Shown here: one piece after another, positions 42,067-52,470 of the stretch | Layout of the letters: each line of letters opens with the position of its first letter | Position numbering within the stretch: the first letter of the stretch is position 1 | Source of the DNA: Phytophthora quininea | Lineage: Eukaryota; Oomycota; Peronosporomycetes; Peronosporales; Peronosporaceae | NCBI GenBank assembly: GCA_011947345.1 | Contig: JAAVTG010000629.1 | Span: forward strand, 16,107 to 80,106 | Direction: 5' to 3' | Length of the DNA: 64,000 nt | Notes under the pieces: generated by a model | The model's input: the letters and a program-made list of their open reading frames with translations, nothing else | Databases searched by the model: none | What the model was told of the DNA's origin: nothing | Translations under genes and position numbers: made by a program

Positions 42067-42269
42067 GGTATCATTTTTGTTGATCGCCTCACCTTGGTGG
42101 GGGTCTCTGCAGCCCATTTCTCCACGCGCTCTAGCAGCTCCGCCATTATGGAGACGGTTACCAAAATGAAGCCAGTCAGAAACTAATCTCAGATTCCAAA
42201 TGTAGATTTTAAGGAGGTTGTAGACCTACGACCTTTCGGGATCGCCCACCGTAACCGCCAGAACTCAAG

Positions 42270-44078
42270 ATGCGGCCCGATCCGTCCGTCTCCCAGCGGC
42301 TGCAGCAGGCGACGGAACAGCTCCAAGCAGCGATCCACAGCACCCGAAGACGCCGCCAGTCGATCGCAGATAGGGCGGCGCAGGATCCGCCGGCGAAAGC
42401 GTGGAGATTGGAGCCCGCAGTGCTGGTGGAAGCAACCAAAGACGATCCCAGCGACGCAGAGAGCGACGCAACGCACGGGGAGCAGGAAGATGGATTCAAA
42501 CTAAACGCCACGTCGGTTGCAACGTCTTTGACGTCCATTTCTCCGTCTCAATCGCGTCAGTAGCTCAACTAGCTAGAAATGACTGTAGATCATCTCTGAC
42601 TTCTGTGACTCGCAGCATTGAAAAGAGAAGAGCTGCGGGATGCTAAACACGTACAAGAAGAAGAAGTGAATGCCATGGAGAACGACATGCGGGGGCTTTG
42701 GAGTGGATGCAGCAAGACGTGGAAAACAAAGCGAGGGCGAATCGAGCAGTCGGAGAGACGCTGGCCAGAACCATCCATAATATCACCGACATGATCGCCG
42801 ACTGTGTGTCTGCCGAGACTGCCAACTTGTTGTTGCATGCTGCTGCGGAGGCTACTGGGACGAAGGATAACAATGCAGGAGTGGTGGAGTTAAATCCCGA
42901 TAAGGTGGACGAGCTCGTAAGTCAGTGGGAAGACGCGCTGATGGGCTGGAGAGAGCAGTGTAGTGCTGAGAAGCAGGAGTTAGTCGAAGGATTCTCGTAC
43001 TTTGAGGAGGAGTGTCTCGCTCGAATGCAGGCCGGAGAAGCAGCACACAAAGCGGAGAGGGGTCGACTGGTGCATGAGGCTGGTGGGCGACAAAGTGAGT
43101 AGTTTAATTGAAGTGAAACCCTGACGAGTACTGACTTTGACGTGTGAAGTGGCAAGTGAGGACTATGCTAGCAGGCTGTTGCAAGCGTTGGATAGCAACC
43201 GCGGCAGGATACAGAGTCTGCAATCGAAAGTTGAAGAACTCGAGTCTCGACTATCCGCAATAGCTACAACAAAGTGCCAGGTCCCTGTCATCGAAGTTGC
43301 CACACAAACCCAGGAGCTGGTCGACCAAAACGAAAGTCTGGAAAGTCGAAACCTGGAACTGGCAGCGCGATTGGAAGCGTCCCAACTCTCCGTTGCGTGC
43401 TGTGAAATAGCCATGAAAGAGCAAGCCCAGCGAACCAGTGAGGCTGAGAATTGTTTGCAAATGCTACTTGAGGAATGCCAGGCTCGACATCAACGGCAGG
43501 AATCTCCAGTACCCACTGTCGATACGATTCAGTTGTATCAACAGAAGCTGGAACTACTCGAAAGCAGGATGCACGATGTGCTACAGCAGGTGGCCTGCGA
43601 CCACGAACAGTTCGAATACGAGCAAGCTAGATGGGAACTTGAGAAGCGACAGCACCGAGAAAAGTACGACGAGGTTCTGGATGCCAGTGTCAAGGTGCTC
43701 AAGGTGCTGATTATCCGCGAAAAGTTGATGAAAAAGAAGGAGCGCGCGCAGTACAAGGACCGCGAGGAGACCCAGAACCAACAGCTCGAGCTCACCCGCC
43801 AGGCGGCATCGCTACAGCGCTTGACAAATGAGCTCATGCACGAGAGTGCGATGGTCCTGGTGGTCCTGCAGCAACTCACTGTCCTGAAAACAGGTCCGAG
43901 CCAGTCCCCAGAGGCGCAGAATACCTGGACTTTGCCTGCGAAGCCAGTGCAGATGAAGAACATCGTTAAGCGTCTGAAAACAATCGAGGTTGCACTAGGT
44001 CGCCGCGACTGGGTGAAAACGGCCGAGTCAGCTCTAGCGACCAAGGTGTGTCCATTTCCAGTTCGTCAGAAAACGTAA
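42270..44078 (+). CDS. Long coiled-coil protein, three exons
   Basis: Exons: 42270-42555, 42616-43094 and 43150-44078, with introns of 60 bp (GTCAGT..GCAG) and 55 bp (GTGAGT..GAAG) giving consistent phases. A G5 run at 42691-42695 seems to lack one base, which would otherwise break exon 2. The product (about 560 residues) has a polar N-terminus and then long heptad-like helices rich in Glu, Gln, Leu and Arg (for example LQSKVEELESRLSAIA, ESRNLELAARLEASQ, IREKLMKKKERAQYKDREE). No enzyme motif is present. Proteins of this kind are often cytoskeletal or centrosomal scaffolds, but nothing here fixes a role. Confidence 0.7.
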
Positions 44079-44281
44079 TTGGCTGTTCGAAGCCCTTGCG
44101 CGGGTACATTCACCCGTTTCCTACCTCCAACACCGGCAAACGTGCTTCGATACAAACGGCCGGCTCGTGGTGGTGACGTCGAGTGTCAAGAAGAATGCCG
44201 TGTAAGTCATGGAAAATGAGAGGAAGAGGAAAGCTCTGGCATTTCACCCCCGCTTGAAGACTGACCTCACCCAGATCGACG
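44079..44281 (+). promoter_or_regulatory. Promoter region of the secreted Cys-rich gene
   Basis: Short spacer. GGCATTTCACC at 44238-44248 contains a YCATTYY-like initiator about 43 bp before the start codon at 44282. No other element was recognised. Confidence 0.3.
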
Positions 44282-44680
44282 ATGCATGTGATTGCCTGCG
44301 CTGCTGCACTGCTCGGGTTGGTACCGACGATTGCCTCCGCGGGTGCTTGCGGTGCCAAAAATTGCACGCTTCCGTGTCCGAGTGATCAAGTCTGCATGCT
44401 GGAAACCGTCAACTGCGTTCAAGCGCCATGTCCTCCGATTCAAGCATGCGTCGTGGTCTCAGGCGGCTCAGGAGGATCGACCGAGTGCACCAAGCAGTGC
44501 GGCGAGCTCCAAGAGTGCAAAATCCACGAGCCCGACGGAAGTGAATACTGCGCTGACTTGTGTGCGGAAGGGAAATGCCCCGAAGGAACGACCTGCGAAC
44601 TCGAACAAGTGCAATGCATCCGAGCACCCTGCCCTCCTGTGGCAACGTGTAGCAACGGCACCACCACGCAGAGAGGCTAG
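44282..44680 (+). CDS. Small secreted cysteine-rich protein with duplicated motif
   Basis: 132 residues from ATG 44282, single exon. Residues 1-20 (MHVIACAAALLGLVPTIASA) form a clear signal peptide. The mature part has 17 Cys in about 110 residues. Two units share the pattern C-P-x(4)-C-x-L-E-x-V-x-C-x-x-A-P-C-P-P-x(3)-C (CMLETVNCVQAPCPPIQAC and CELEQVQCIRAPCPPVATC), so the protein arose by internal duplication. No RXLR or LFLAK-like translocation motif is present. Size, secretion and Cys density fit an apoplastic protein such as a protease inhibitor or structural effector, but no family is recognised. The odd Cys number leaves one unpaired or intermolecular. Confidence 0.7.
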   Translation: MHVIACAAALLGLVPTIASAGACGAKNCTLPCPSDQVCMLETVNCVQAPCPPIQACVVVSGGSGGSTECTKQCGELQECKIHEPDGSEYCADLCAEGKCPEGTTCELEQVQCIRAPCPPVATCSNGTTTQRG

Positions 44681-45807
44681 GAAGTTTGATGGAGAATTTC
44701 ACTTGGTTGTAGTTGTTTTTCAAGCATCCATACACGTTGCAGTTGTCTGCGACTTCCGCAAGACTTCGTTCCACCCTGAGTCGTTTTGCTGTTTGTGGGT
44801 AAACGAAGCTCCGCTCTCTAGACTGTACTAGTACGAACCAATAGCCAACAAACAGTGCGTGTGGAAGGCTCCAGGGATGTGTTGATGCTGTCGAATGTAA
44901 ATTCGCGTGTACCAAAGGCGAAAAACAGCACGCAAACCCTGTTACGAACTGTGTGCCCCGACACCATGAGCTGCGCCAAGAAGTACCAAATCGATGCAGT
45001 GACGAAGAGTGAGACCGCTTGATGCCGTCGTTGCCACCGAGACTTGATTTGATCCCGTCCTCTACGAGAGATCTCCACCAAGTGATCTTGTTTTGCTGGT
45101 GCCGTACCATCGGCACTCCGTTTCACCAGGGATTGCTGTCGGTGGCAGGATTATCATTTCCTCCCAGCTTTGCCTTGCAATCGTGTGCTCGTTCGCCATC
45201 ATTGCGATGGTCCGCCTCCACCTCCTTTACGAGAGACTTCGCTCGAGGCAAATGGTCGAGGCAGTGCCAAATGTGCAGCCCAAGCTACTGTAGCATCAGC
45301 ACGCAGACGCCACGAAGTGGGCGAGCACCGGGGAGCTGCGGCGGCAACGATTTGGGAAGTCGATATGTACGTTATCCGATGAATTTGCAGCGGGTACTAT
45401 CGACCGCGGAACGGAGACGACGTCCTTCTTAGCTCTCTCAACGACACGCCTTTTGCAGTCGAGCAGGACTACCGGTACCTTGACTCAACGAGACCCGCTC
45501 AGCTCAGATGAGCGTGCTCTCCGCTGTCGTCGTTTCGCGGTGCAACCACTGCAAGCATCGGCCACGAACGGCAAATCGGCCATCTGGGCGCGCTACACAT
45601 GCCTTCGCTCGTGCTCCAGCACTCAGATGGGATCGGCAGTCAGAGAATGGAGCTCCACGCCAGCCAAAAGCACTCGAAGTGTGTGGGGCAAATCCCCAGG
45701 CCGTGTAAAGTTGACAAACTCGCCCCCAGACTGCTTGTCGGAAGCGTCCTCTACGCCAGCCTTTCCGGGGGTGCCCAGCGTCGGAACGCCATCCGCCAAC
45801 AGGTTGG
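44681..45807. other. Intergenic; one doubtful minus-strand frame
   Basis: A minus-strand frame 44818-45126 has one hydrophobic helix (SLFVTASIWYFLAQLMVSG) but begins at a GTG and has no recognisable relatives, so it is not called as a gene. The rest is the upstream region of the first GH131-like gene. Confidence 0.3.
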
Positions 45808-45816
45808 CCATTTCCC
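45808..45816 (+). promoter_or_regulatory. Initiator-like motif of GH131 gene 1
   Basis: CCATTTCCC matches the oomycete initiator consensus YCATTYY, 56 bp upstream of the ATG at 45864. Paralogues have a similar motif at nearly the same distance. Confidence 0.45.
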
Positions 45817-45863
45817 AATCCGCTAGCGAAGACTCACGCCTGACACCTTTCGCCCTCGACACC

Positions 45864-46880
45864 ATGGTCTTCTCTGCTGCGGTTTTCGGCGTGGCGGCGC
45901 TCGCGTCGTCGTTCCTCGTTGCCCCCGCGGCCGCCGCTGACCAGCCTCTTCCGTGGGATGGCCGCGGGCAGGACCTGACGGTCAAGACGCTCACGGACAA
46001 GTACCTGACGCACATCTTGACCATGCGCAACGGCGGCGAGAACGGCGACCCGGCCGACTACGTGACCATCAAGAAGGACGGCCGCTCCCCGGCCTACAAC
46101 GGCGACACGGGCGTGATCGACATCGCTGTGGACGCCAAGGCCGTCTTCAAGGAGCAGAAGAACTTCCGTCGCTCTGAGCTGGTGCAGAACATTGCCGCCA
46201 ACGCCGAGGGCACCACCTTCTTCCGCACGAGCGTCATGAAGGAGGAGGCCTTTCTGAACCCGTACGCCTGGCAGATGATCTTCCCAGAGTCGCACATCTT
46301 CGAGATCCGCGTGGACGCCACCGCCAGCCCGGCCAAGATCATCTACCTCAACAACGGCACCTACGACGCCAAGTGGGAGACCAAGTTCACCCCGGGACGT
46401 GGTACAACTTCGGCATCGGCATCTCGGCCGCCAAGTCAGGTAACGGATCCGTGCTGGAGTTCTACACGAGCGAAGGCGACAAGGATCTCGCTCTTGAGGC
46501 CACCCACGACGTCGTCACGGAGTTCCCGTCCACCTACGAGTTCCATATTGGTCTGCTGACGCTCTCGGACGACAACAGCGAGCCCAAGATGAACGCCAAG
46601 CAGGACATCGTGTCGTACAACGGAGTGTCCGTGGAGGCTAAGGTGTCCACGGGAGCGTCCGCCTCGGCTGGCGCTTCGACCCCTCGACCGGCACGTCGAC
46701 CTCCACCTCTACCCCCACCACTTCCTCCACGGCCAGCGAGGCCTCGTCGTCATCTTCCACGGAGACCACCGAGGCTCCGACCTCGCAGAATGACACCCCG
46801 CCACCAAGACCGGCGCTTCCACCCCGGTTGCTGCGCCTGCCCCGGCCGGCGGCAACGAGGGCTGCGCTCGCCGTATGTAG
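45864..46880 (+). CDS. GH131-like secreted glucanase 1 (three 1-nt frame breaks)
   Basis: Signal peptide from ATG 45864 (MVFSAAVFGVAALASSFLVA, then PAAAA). The GH131-type beta-sandwich domain has LPWDGRGQDLTVKTLT, FRRSELVQNI, GTTFFRTSVMKEEAF, then GTWYNFGIGIS and YEFHIGLLTLSDD. A Ser/Thr/Pro-rich linker ends in a short Cys-containing basic tail. Three single-base losses interrupt it: near 46396 and in two C4 runs (46680-46683, 46796-46799). All other codons are well kept, so sequence error or very recent loss is likely. GH131 enzymes cleave beta-1,3/1,6- and beta-1,4-glucans. In an oomycete the target could be its own wall or a host wall. Confidence 0.75.
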
Positions 46881-47047
46881 CCGAGCTTTCCAACACTGTT
46901 GACGTGACGCTGTTCCTGCTGAAATAAATGTCTGCTATTCGATTGCGTTTTTGCTGTTTGTTCGCGTTGCCATTTGGCTGGTCTGGAAGTGTTCGTCACG
47001 CACGAGCAGAATGACACGCCCAACAGCAAAAACCACCAGCAGATCCA

Positions 47048-47973
47048 GGGCGCGTACTACCATTCCGCTGCAATGCTCCGACGGATTGTCCGTTCCGCTG
47101 TTTTGTTTGCAGTGCACGCAATCCGCCAGTTTGAACCGTCAAATGTAGTCAAGACCGAGAGCATCAAAAGCAAACGTTTTGCCAGGATGGGAAGGATCTG
47201 CCCATGATGGCCGCGTCCTGAAGGGTGCAGTTCGACACGACTTTGTGATCCCGGAAGGTGTGTTTTGCTACTGATTTCGGAGATGCTATACTAACTAAAT
47301 GTTCACTGTTTGCTACAGGAAAATATTACCTAGGAGACGCTGGTTATGCCTTAACCAAGCACACGTTGACGCCATACAGAGGCGTCAGGTACCACCTAAA
47401 GGAATTTGGCCAGGGAAGTCAAAAACCACAGACGAAGGAAGAGCTTTTAATCTGCGGCACTCATTGTTGCGCAACGTCATCGAAAGGACCTACGGCTCCA
47501 TCAAAAGAAATTCCCGATCCTTCAATCGATACCCAACTACGAGCTGGGCGCGCAGGTGGGCCTCGTGCAAACCACGTTTGCGATCCACAATTTCATTCGT
47601 TGCCATAAAGATGAATTTGCAGACAAGAAGCTTCAGAACAGCCGTGCGAGAGAAGAAGACAACACGGAGGCCGCACAAAGAGCTACTGGAACTGACGAGA
47701 TGGACGACGCATCAATGAAACAGGTTCACCATAAGATAGCATCCGACATGTGGCAAAGCTACCTTGTAGTATTCGTCGCTGGTAGAGATGGCGAGGTTGT
47801 TGTCTAATAGCATTCGTTCATGAAACAAAAGTTCGCGTTGGAAATTATGCGTTCAAAAGGCAGCTCGCGCTCAATCCGCTGGATCAATCCGCTATCTGCC
47901 GGAATTCGGGAGGATTGAATCCGCTGGAATATGACCATTTTTCCGCTCGAATTTGGCACTGCAGTACGCACCC
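47048..47973. mobile_element. PIF/Harbinger element B, complete ends, TSD CCA
   Basis: Left end GGGCGCGTACTACCATTCC at 47048, right end AGTACGCACCC at 47973, flanked by CCA on both sides (47045-47047, 47974-47976). This fits the 3-bp duplication of Harbinger elements. At 926 bp it is internally deleted, lacking the Myb-like gene and the first part of the transposase. It serves as the reference for the split element A. Confidence 0.8.
47161..47807 (+). pseudogene. Harbinger DDE transposase, C-terminal half (element B)
   Basis: Coding starts in frame about 47161 (VLPGWEGSAHDGRVLKGAV, second catalytic Asp), passes a 61-bp intron (47258-47318) and continues with GKYYLGDAGY. NVIERTYGSIKR carries the catalytic Glu, and the protein ends at 47807. 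Single-base changes near 47450 and 47510 shift the frame. The first Asp and DNA-binding part are missing through an internal deletion that leaves a stop just upstream, so it is inactive. Confidence 0.8.
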
Positions 47974-48266
47974 CCATTACTATGAGCCCTATGTCGAGTT
48001 CTGTTGTGCCCCTGCAACTTGCGGAAGCGTTTGCTCAGAGCGACGTCAACCGTAGCGATCGTGTTCGCACCAGATCGCACGTATCCCATCTGCCTGGGTG
48101 CGTTCCTTGAGTTCACATCGTGCTTCCTGTTCACAATTCTTGCTGGCGTCGGCACCAAGATCGCGCTCATGTGAGAGTTGATGTGTCAGGACCAACAGAT
48201 CCGATAGTTTTTCTTCTGCTCTACCAACTGATTTGTCGACGTTGTACTGGTATACTCGACGTCTCG

Positions 48267-48275
48267 CCATTCTTC
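48267..48275 (+). promoter_or_regulatory. Initiator-like motif of GH131 gene 2
   Basis: CCATTCTTC, matching YCATTYY, lies 63 bp upstream of the ATG at 48330. Confidence 0.45.
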
Positions 48276-48329
48276 ATCTCACTCTCGAGAACGCGCAAGG
48301 CAAGAAAGAACCCAAAGCATCCAGTCAAT

Positions 48330-49196
48330 ATGCACATTTCCTCCGTCATCCTCGGCCTGGCTGCTGTCGCTACTACATCATTCGTGAACGCCGCCAACTC
48401 GCTGGGGTATGTGCCGGTGCCCTGGGACGGCCGCGCGTATAACTTGACGATGGAGACACTCGAGTCCAAGTACGTGACTTCGCTGCTCACCCAGCGCAGC
48501 ACTGGGAACCGCAAAATCGCCGACTACCTCACCATCCAGCGCCAATTCCGCCCCGAGGGATACAACGACGACGACGGCGCAATCGCCCTCGGTGTGGACG
48601 GCAACTCCATCTTCAATGACAACACCGACGCTCGGCAGTCCGAACTACTGCAGCTAATCGAAGGCTCGGCCGATGGAACGACCTTCTACCGCGCGAGTCT
48701 GAAGAAAGGAGACGATTTCCTCAACCGATACAAGTGGCAACTAATTTCAGTCGGAGGTTTGTGCTCGATCGGCGTGGACGCATCAGTAGACCCACCTTTG
48801 ATCTTCTTGCACGCAAACGGCACTGCTGATCATGCGTGGTCGGCCACTTTCGTTGCGGGCACTTGGTACAACTTCGGCATCGGCATCGAGAAGACTGCGG
48901 ACGGCAACAACATGAACCTCGAGTTCTACACGAGCACGGGCCAGGACGAGCTCGTCTTCAACAAGGCCACGGAACTGCCAGGATCTCTTCTCACGCTGAA
49001 CGAGTTTTATATCGGCCCCTACACTTCGACGAGCGACGGCAGCGAGCCCAAGATGAACGCTCAGCAGGACGTTGTGTCGTTCAACGGTATCTCGGTGGAA
49101 GCTACGCCAATCAATGCGGGCGCTCCGACTCCAGCTCCGTCGGAGGGAGGTACCGCCGTTGTTACGGATGGTAGCAGCTCGAGCAGCTCTCCATGA
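48330..49196 (+). CDS. GH131-like secreted glucanase 2, intact
   Basis: 288 residues, uninterrupted. The frame is open upstream, but the ATG at 48330 directly starts a signal peptide (MHISSVILGLAAVATTSFVN) and follows the initiator by 63 bp. The mature domain has VPWDGRAYNLTMETLESKYV, ARQSELLQLIEG, GTTFYRASLKKGDDFLN, then GTWYNFGIGIEK and NEFYIGPYTST. A short Ser-rich tail ends the protein. It is close to the family length for a single GH131 domain. Compared with genes 1 and 5 it has RQSEL in place of FRRSEL and belongs with pseudogenes 3 and 4 in one subgroup. Expected to be secreted and to act on beta-glucans; activity is inferred from family only. Confidence 0.85.
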   Translation: MHISSVILGLAAVATTSFVNAANSLGYVPVPWDGRAYNLTMETLESKYVTSLLTQRSTGNRKIADYLTIQRQFRPEGYNDDDGAIALGVDGNSIFNDNTDARQSELLQLIEGSADGTTFYRASLKKGDDFLNRYKWQLISVGGLCSIGVDASVDPPLIFLHANGTADHAWSATFVAGTWYNFGIGIEKTADGNNMNLEFYTSTGQDELVFNKATELPGSLLTLNEFYIGPYTSTSDGSEPKMNAQQDVVSFNGISVEATPINAGAPTPAPSEGGTAVVTDGSSSSSSP

Positions 49197-49681
49197 GGAA
49201 TTCAGCGCTTTAATTTCAATGGCAGCGGCAGCAGGAACAGAATAACCGGCAATAGTAGCGTACTTTCACAATATCGACACTCGTTTTGGACGAGTCAATG
49301 CAGGCTTCATGTCAAAACTCTCGTCGTATCCGTTTAATGCAGTAATAGTAGATGGCTTCGGAGTTTTTCTTGTCACCAAAACTTGCTGTGCGTCTCGAGA
49401 GTTTGTCAGTTGACGTTGGACCCAGGAAACTCTTGTGTTTGAAGAATACATGTAGTTTAGAGCGAGATGCCCCTCTGTCCATCATCCTAAGAATTAAAAC
49501 CCCTTTCATATCTGGGAAAGACCCAGTTTTTGCTGTCCGTGTACTTCCAGAACTTCATCAATTCACTAACGGCATGCACGAGTCGCCAACGCCACCACGG
49601 TTTTCTTCAAACTTGCTGGGGCGGCGAGTGATCAAAGATGGTCAACCAGTTGCTAGCTACGATAACTCGACCAGCAAGTCG
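49197..49681. other. Spacer between GH131 genes 2 and 3
   Basis: Contains a 154-codon plus-strand frame (49352-49816) that overlaps the next gene's start in another frame and is not recognised. No gene is supported. Confidence 0.35.
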
Positions 49682-49690
49682 TCATTCTTT
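49682..49690 (+). promoter_or_regulatory. Initiator-like motif of GH131 pseudogene 3
   Basis: TCATTCTTT fits YCATTYY and is followed by GGTTTTGC, which resembles the downstream flanking promoter element. It lies 58 bp before the ATG at 49740. Confidence 0.5.
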
Positions 49691-49739
49691 GGTTTTGCTC
49701 TCGACCACACAAGCCAAGAGCTCGTAGATTCCAACAGCC

Positions 49740-50518
49740 ATGCAGCTTTCCTCCGTCATACTCAGCTTTGCTGCGATTGCCTTTTCAGCCATTGTGGATG
49801 CGGACAATACACTTAGATACGAACCGCTACCTTGGGATGGCCGCGCATTCGACTTGACTGTCGACACGCTCGAGTCCAAGTATGTGCTGGCGACGCTTCT
49901 CCAGTGTGGGGACACTATTGGCAACCCAGCCGACTACGTCAAGGTTGAACACCAATTCCTCCCCGAACGGTACAACAGCGACGACGGCGCGCTTTCTATT
50001 GGCGTGGACGGCGAGGCCATTTTCCACAACAACCGCAACGAACGCCAGTCAGATTTGTTCCAAGACCTCGAAGGTTCAGAGGACGGCACGACCTTTTCCG
50101 CGCGAGTTTTACGAAAGCCAATGACTTTGTCAATCCGCTCGAATGGCACCTCATTTTTCTGGGCGGCCTGTTCTCCATTGGCGTGGATGCTTCCGTGGAT
50201 CCGCCAGTTTTGTTTTTGAAAACCAACGGCACCTCCGAGAACTCGTGGACGCCCACTTTCACCCCCGGCACTTAGTACAACTTTGGTGTCGGTCTCGAAA
50301 AGACGGTGGACAGCAAGAACATGAACCTCGAGTTCTACACGAGCACAGGCCACGATGGACTCGTCTTTGACCAGGCTATCGAACTTCAGCGACCACTCGT
50401 TACGATGACCAACTTCCACATCGGCCTCCTTACACAAACGAGTGACGGTAGTGCTCCAGCGAGGAATGCTCAGCAGGATGCCGTGCTGTTCAACAGTATT
50501 TCCGTGAAGTGCAGTTAA
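49740..50518 (+). pseudogene. GH131-like pseudogene 3 (nonsense codon at conserved Trp)
   Basis: Starts with a signal peptide (MQLSSVILSFAAIAFSAIVD) and LPWDGRAFDLTVDTLESKY. A 1-nt loss near 50095 (T4 run) shifts the frame. In the continuing frame, the conserved Trp of the GTWYNFG motif is replaced by TAG at 50273-50275. Afterwards the protein-like sequence continues to a stop at 50518. Otherwise residues resemble gene 2. The nonsense codon is a base substitution, not a homopolymer effect, so loss of function looks genuine. Confidence 0.8.
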
Positions 50519-50965
50519 TGCTGGTGCTTCGACACCTGCACCATCGTCGATTCCCATGGCCAGAGCGGATGAAGCGCGTTCGCTTAATTTCCCTGACCGA
50601 GCATTGATGGAGCAGGAGGGAAGCGCTGCCATGAATTTCTCGGTGGCTTACAACATGTAAGTCCCAGCGGCTGCCGTTGTAAAGCATTTCCACATCCATC
50701 CAGCTTGGTTTAGTCGTGGTTTCTTTCCGTCAAAGATACTCGATGAAATTTCCAAATACACCAAAACTCGCATCACTGCACCTGGAGCAGATCACTTTAC
50801 TGTGATATGTAGGTCCGTTCCCACGCTATTCCACAAATCGGAGTCCACCTTCCCAGCACTATTGAGCCGTAAACGCTTGCGACTTCTGCACCTGTTCGAT
50901 CATACCTAGCGCCACTTTCGCTCTCGCTTCCAAGTAACAATGAACGGATTTTCCTCGGTTCTTGA
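50519..50965. other. Spacer between GH131 pseudogenes 3 and 4
   Basis: Only short unrecognised frames. Presumably the decayed promoter of pseudogene 4. Confidence 0.4.
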
Positions 50966-51575
50966 ATGGCCGCTCTGACGTCGTCGTCTTTAGTAGCCGC
51001 TGCCACCCCAGGTTACCTTCCAATGCCATGGGATGGTCGCGCTTCAATCTGACCGTCGACACACTCACCAATAAGTATCTTACTCCAATCTTGGTCCAGC
51101 GCAACGGTGAAAGCAAAGGGAATCCAGCCGACTATGTATCAGTGCAACATTAATTCCGTCCAGAAGGTTACAACAGCGACGATGGCGCGCTAGCCATCGG
51201 CGTGGACGGCAACGCAATCTTCAGCACCATCACGGACACCCGCCGCTCCGATCTGTTTCAAAACATTGAGGGCCCCGCCGACGCCACCACGTTCTTACGT
51301 GCGAGTGTGACCAAGACGGACGACTTCGTCAACGGGTACACGTGGCAGGTGATTTGGCTGGCCGACTTGTTCCAGATTGGCGTGGATGCATCGTTGGAGC
51401 CGCTCATCATGTTTCTCTGCGGCAACGGCACCTCCGACGCCAATTGGTCGACCGTGTTTGTATCTGGCGTCTGACACAACTTTGGAATTGGTATCGAGAA
51501 GACCGCGGACGGCAACAACATGAACCTCGAGTTCTACACGAGTACGGGGCAGGATGAGTTGGTCTTGAACACGAC
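50966..51575 (+). pseudogene. GH131-like pseudogene 4, two nonsense codons and 3' truncation
   Basis: From ATG 50966 a degenerate start reaches MPWDGRA. A shift near 51045 follows, then NLTVDTLTNKYLTPILVQR, a TAA at 51151-51153, and GYNSDDGALAIGVDGNAIF. TGA at 51472-51474 stands in place of the Trp of GT/VWxNFG, the same codon hit in pseudogene 3. Homology stops about 51575, just upstream of the BED-finger gene, so the 3' end was lost. Clearly non-functional. Confidence 0.8.
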
Positions 51576-51672
51576 TGTGAGATCGATGATGGTCTTCTGA
51601 TAATGGAGTGAATATTTTTGGCCAATCATTGTGCATTCTACCAAAACGTAGAACAAGTAGTCTGCTGCTGCC

Positions 51673-52333
51673 ATGGGACGACCACTCAGTCCGATCTGGG
51701 ACGGCTTCGAGACGGCGGTGCCAACGGGTGAGAACAAGCGTCGGCCCGACGTGGTGTGTCGGTCCTGCCACCAGGAGATCGTCAGCGCGCGCGTGGACAA
51801 GCTGCGAAACCATGCACGCAAGTGCTCCATGTGGAAGGTGCACGAGGTGCAGGCTATTCATACTTCTGGTCAGGTAGACCGGGTAGAACAGGACGCCCAG
51901 GAAGACAACAGCGCCGCCGAAGAAGACAGTGAGGTAGAGGACGAGTCCATAGCGACGGTCCAGAAAACGGTAGCGACAAAACTGTTGCCACACCTGCCAC
52001 CGCCCCGCAGGGGCCCTCGGGAAGCGTCCAAGGACGGAAGTCGAGCAGGTAGAACCGGTAGAACGGCTACTCCAAGACGTCCGAGACTCGGCAAATGCTA
52101 TAGTGGCACTCAAACAGCAGGAATTGCAGCTCCGCAGAGAAGAGCTCGAGTTCCAGAGGGAGGCCATGACCAGCAAAATGGACTACAAGCGCCAGGTGCG
52201 GGAGGAGGAGCGTCGCGAACGGCGCGAGCAGAGAGAAGCAGATCAGCAGGAGAGGCTGGAGTTGGCCAGGATTGAGAACGAGAAGAATCTAGCATTCCTT
52301 AAGGCTGTCATGGAGTCGCAGCAGCGGCGGTGA
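51673..52333 (+). CDS. BED-type zinc-finger protein with coiled coil, frameshifted
   Basis: From ATG 51673 (MGRPLSPIWDGF) a BED-like finger is seen at about residues 18-50: RPDVVCRSCHQEI, then KLRNHARKC. An acidic region follows. After a frame change between about 51985 and 52050 the second frame (stop at 52333) gives a strongly charged coiled coil (RREELEFQREAMTSKMDYK, RREQREADQQERLELARI). Similar BED plus coiled-coil proteins are numerous in Phytophthora genomes and probably derive from hAT transposons or are mobilised with them. Here the gene begins about 100 bp after the truncation point of GH131 pseudogene 4, so it likely arrived with the sequence that truncated it. Confidence 0.6.
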
Positions 52334-52470
52334 GTGCTGCACGAACAAACCCTCGAGACAGAGGAGGCATCGATGTGGCCGCCAACGCTGCTCTTGGCAA
52401 GCAGGTCGTGAATTGGTATTTACTGGTAATGTTTTACAGACTTTGACAGCTTGCTTGTTGCCTGCGATTC

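Noticed and set aside
42189..42538. Overlapping minus-strand frames of about 100 codons
   Set aside because: Antisense to exon 1 of the coiled-coil gene, whose splice sites and phases agree across three exons.
44409..45116. 235-codon minus-strand frame
   Set aside because: It runs antisense through the secreted Cys-rich gene, whose signal peptide and Cys spacing are convincing. The antisense protein has no recognisable features.
44818..45126. Single-helix membrane protein on the minus strand
   Set aside because: It begins at GTG rather than ATG, has no supporting splice sites and no recognised relatives.
49352..49816. 154-codon plus-strand frame
   Set aside because: It overlaps the signal-peptide start of GH131 pseudogene 3 in another frame and has no recognisable content.
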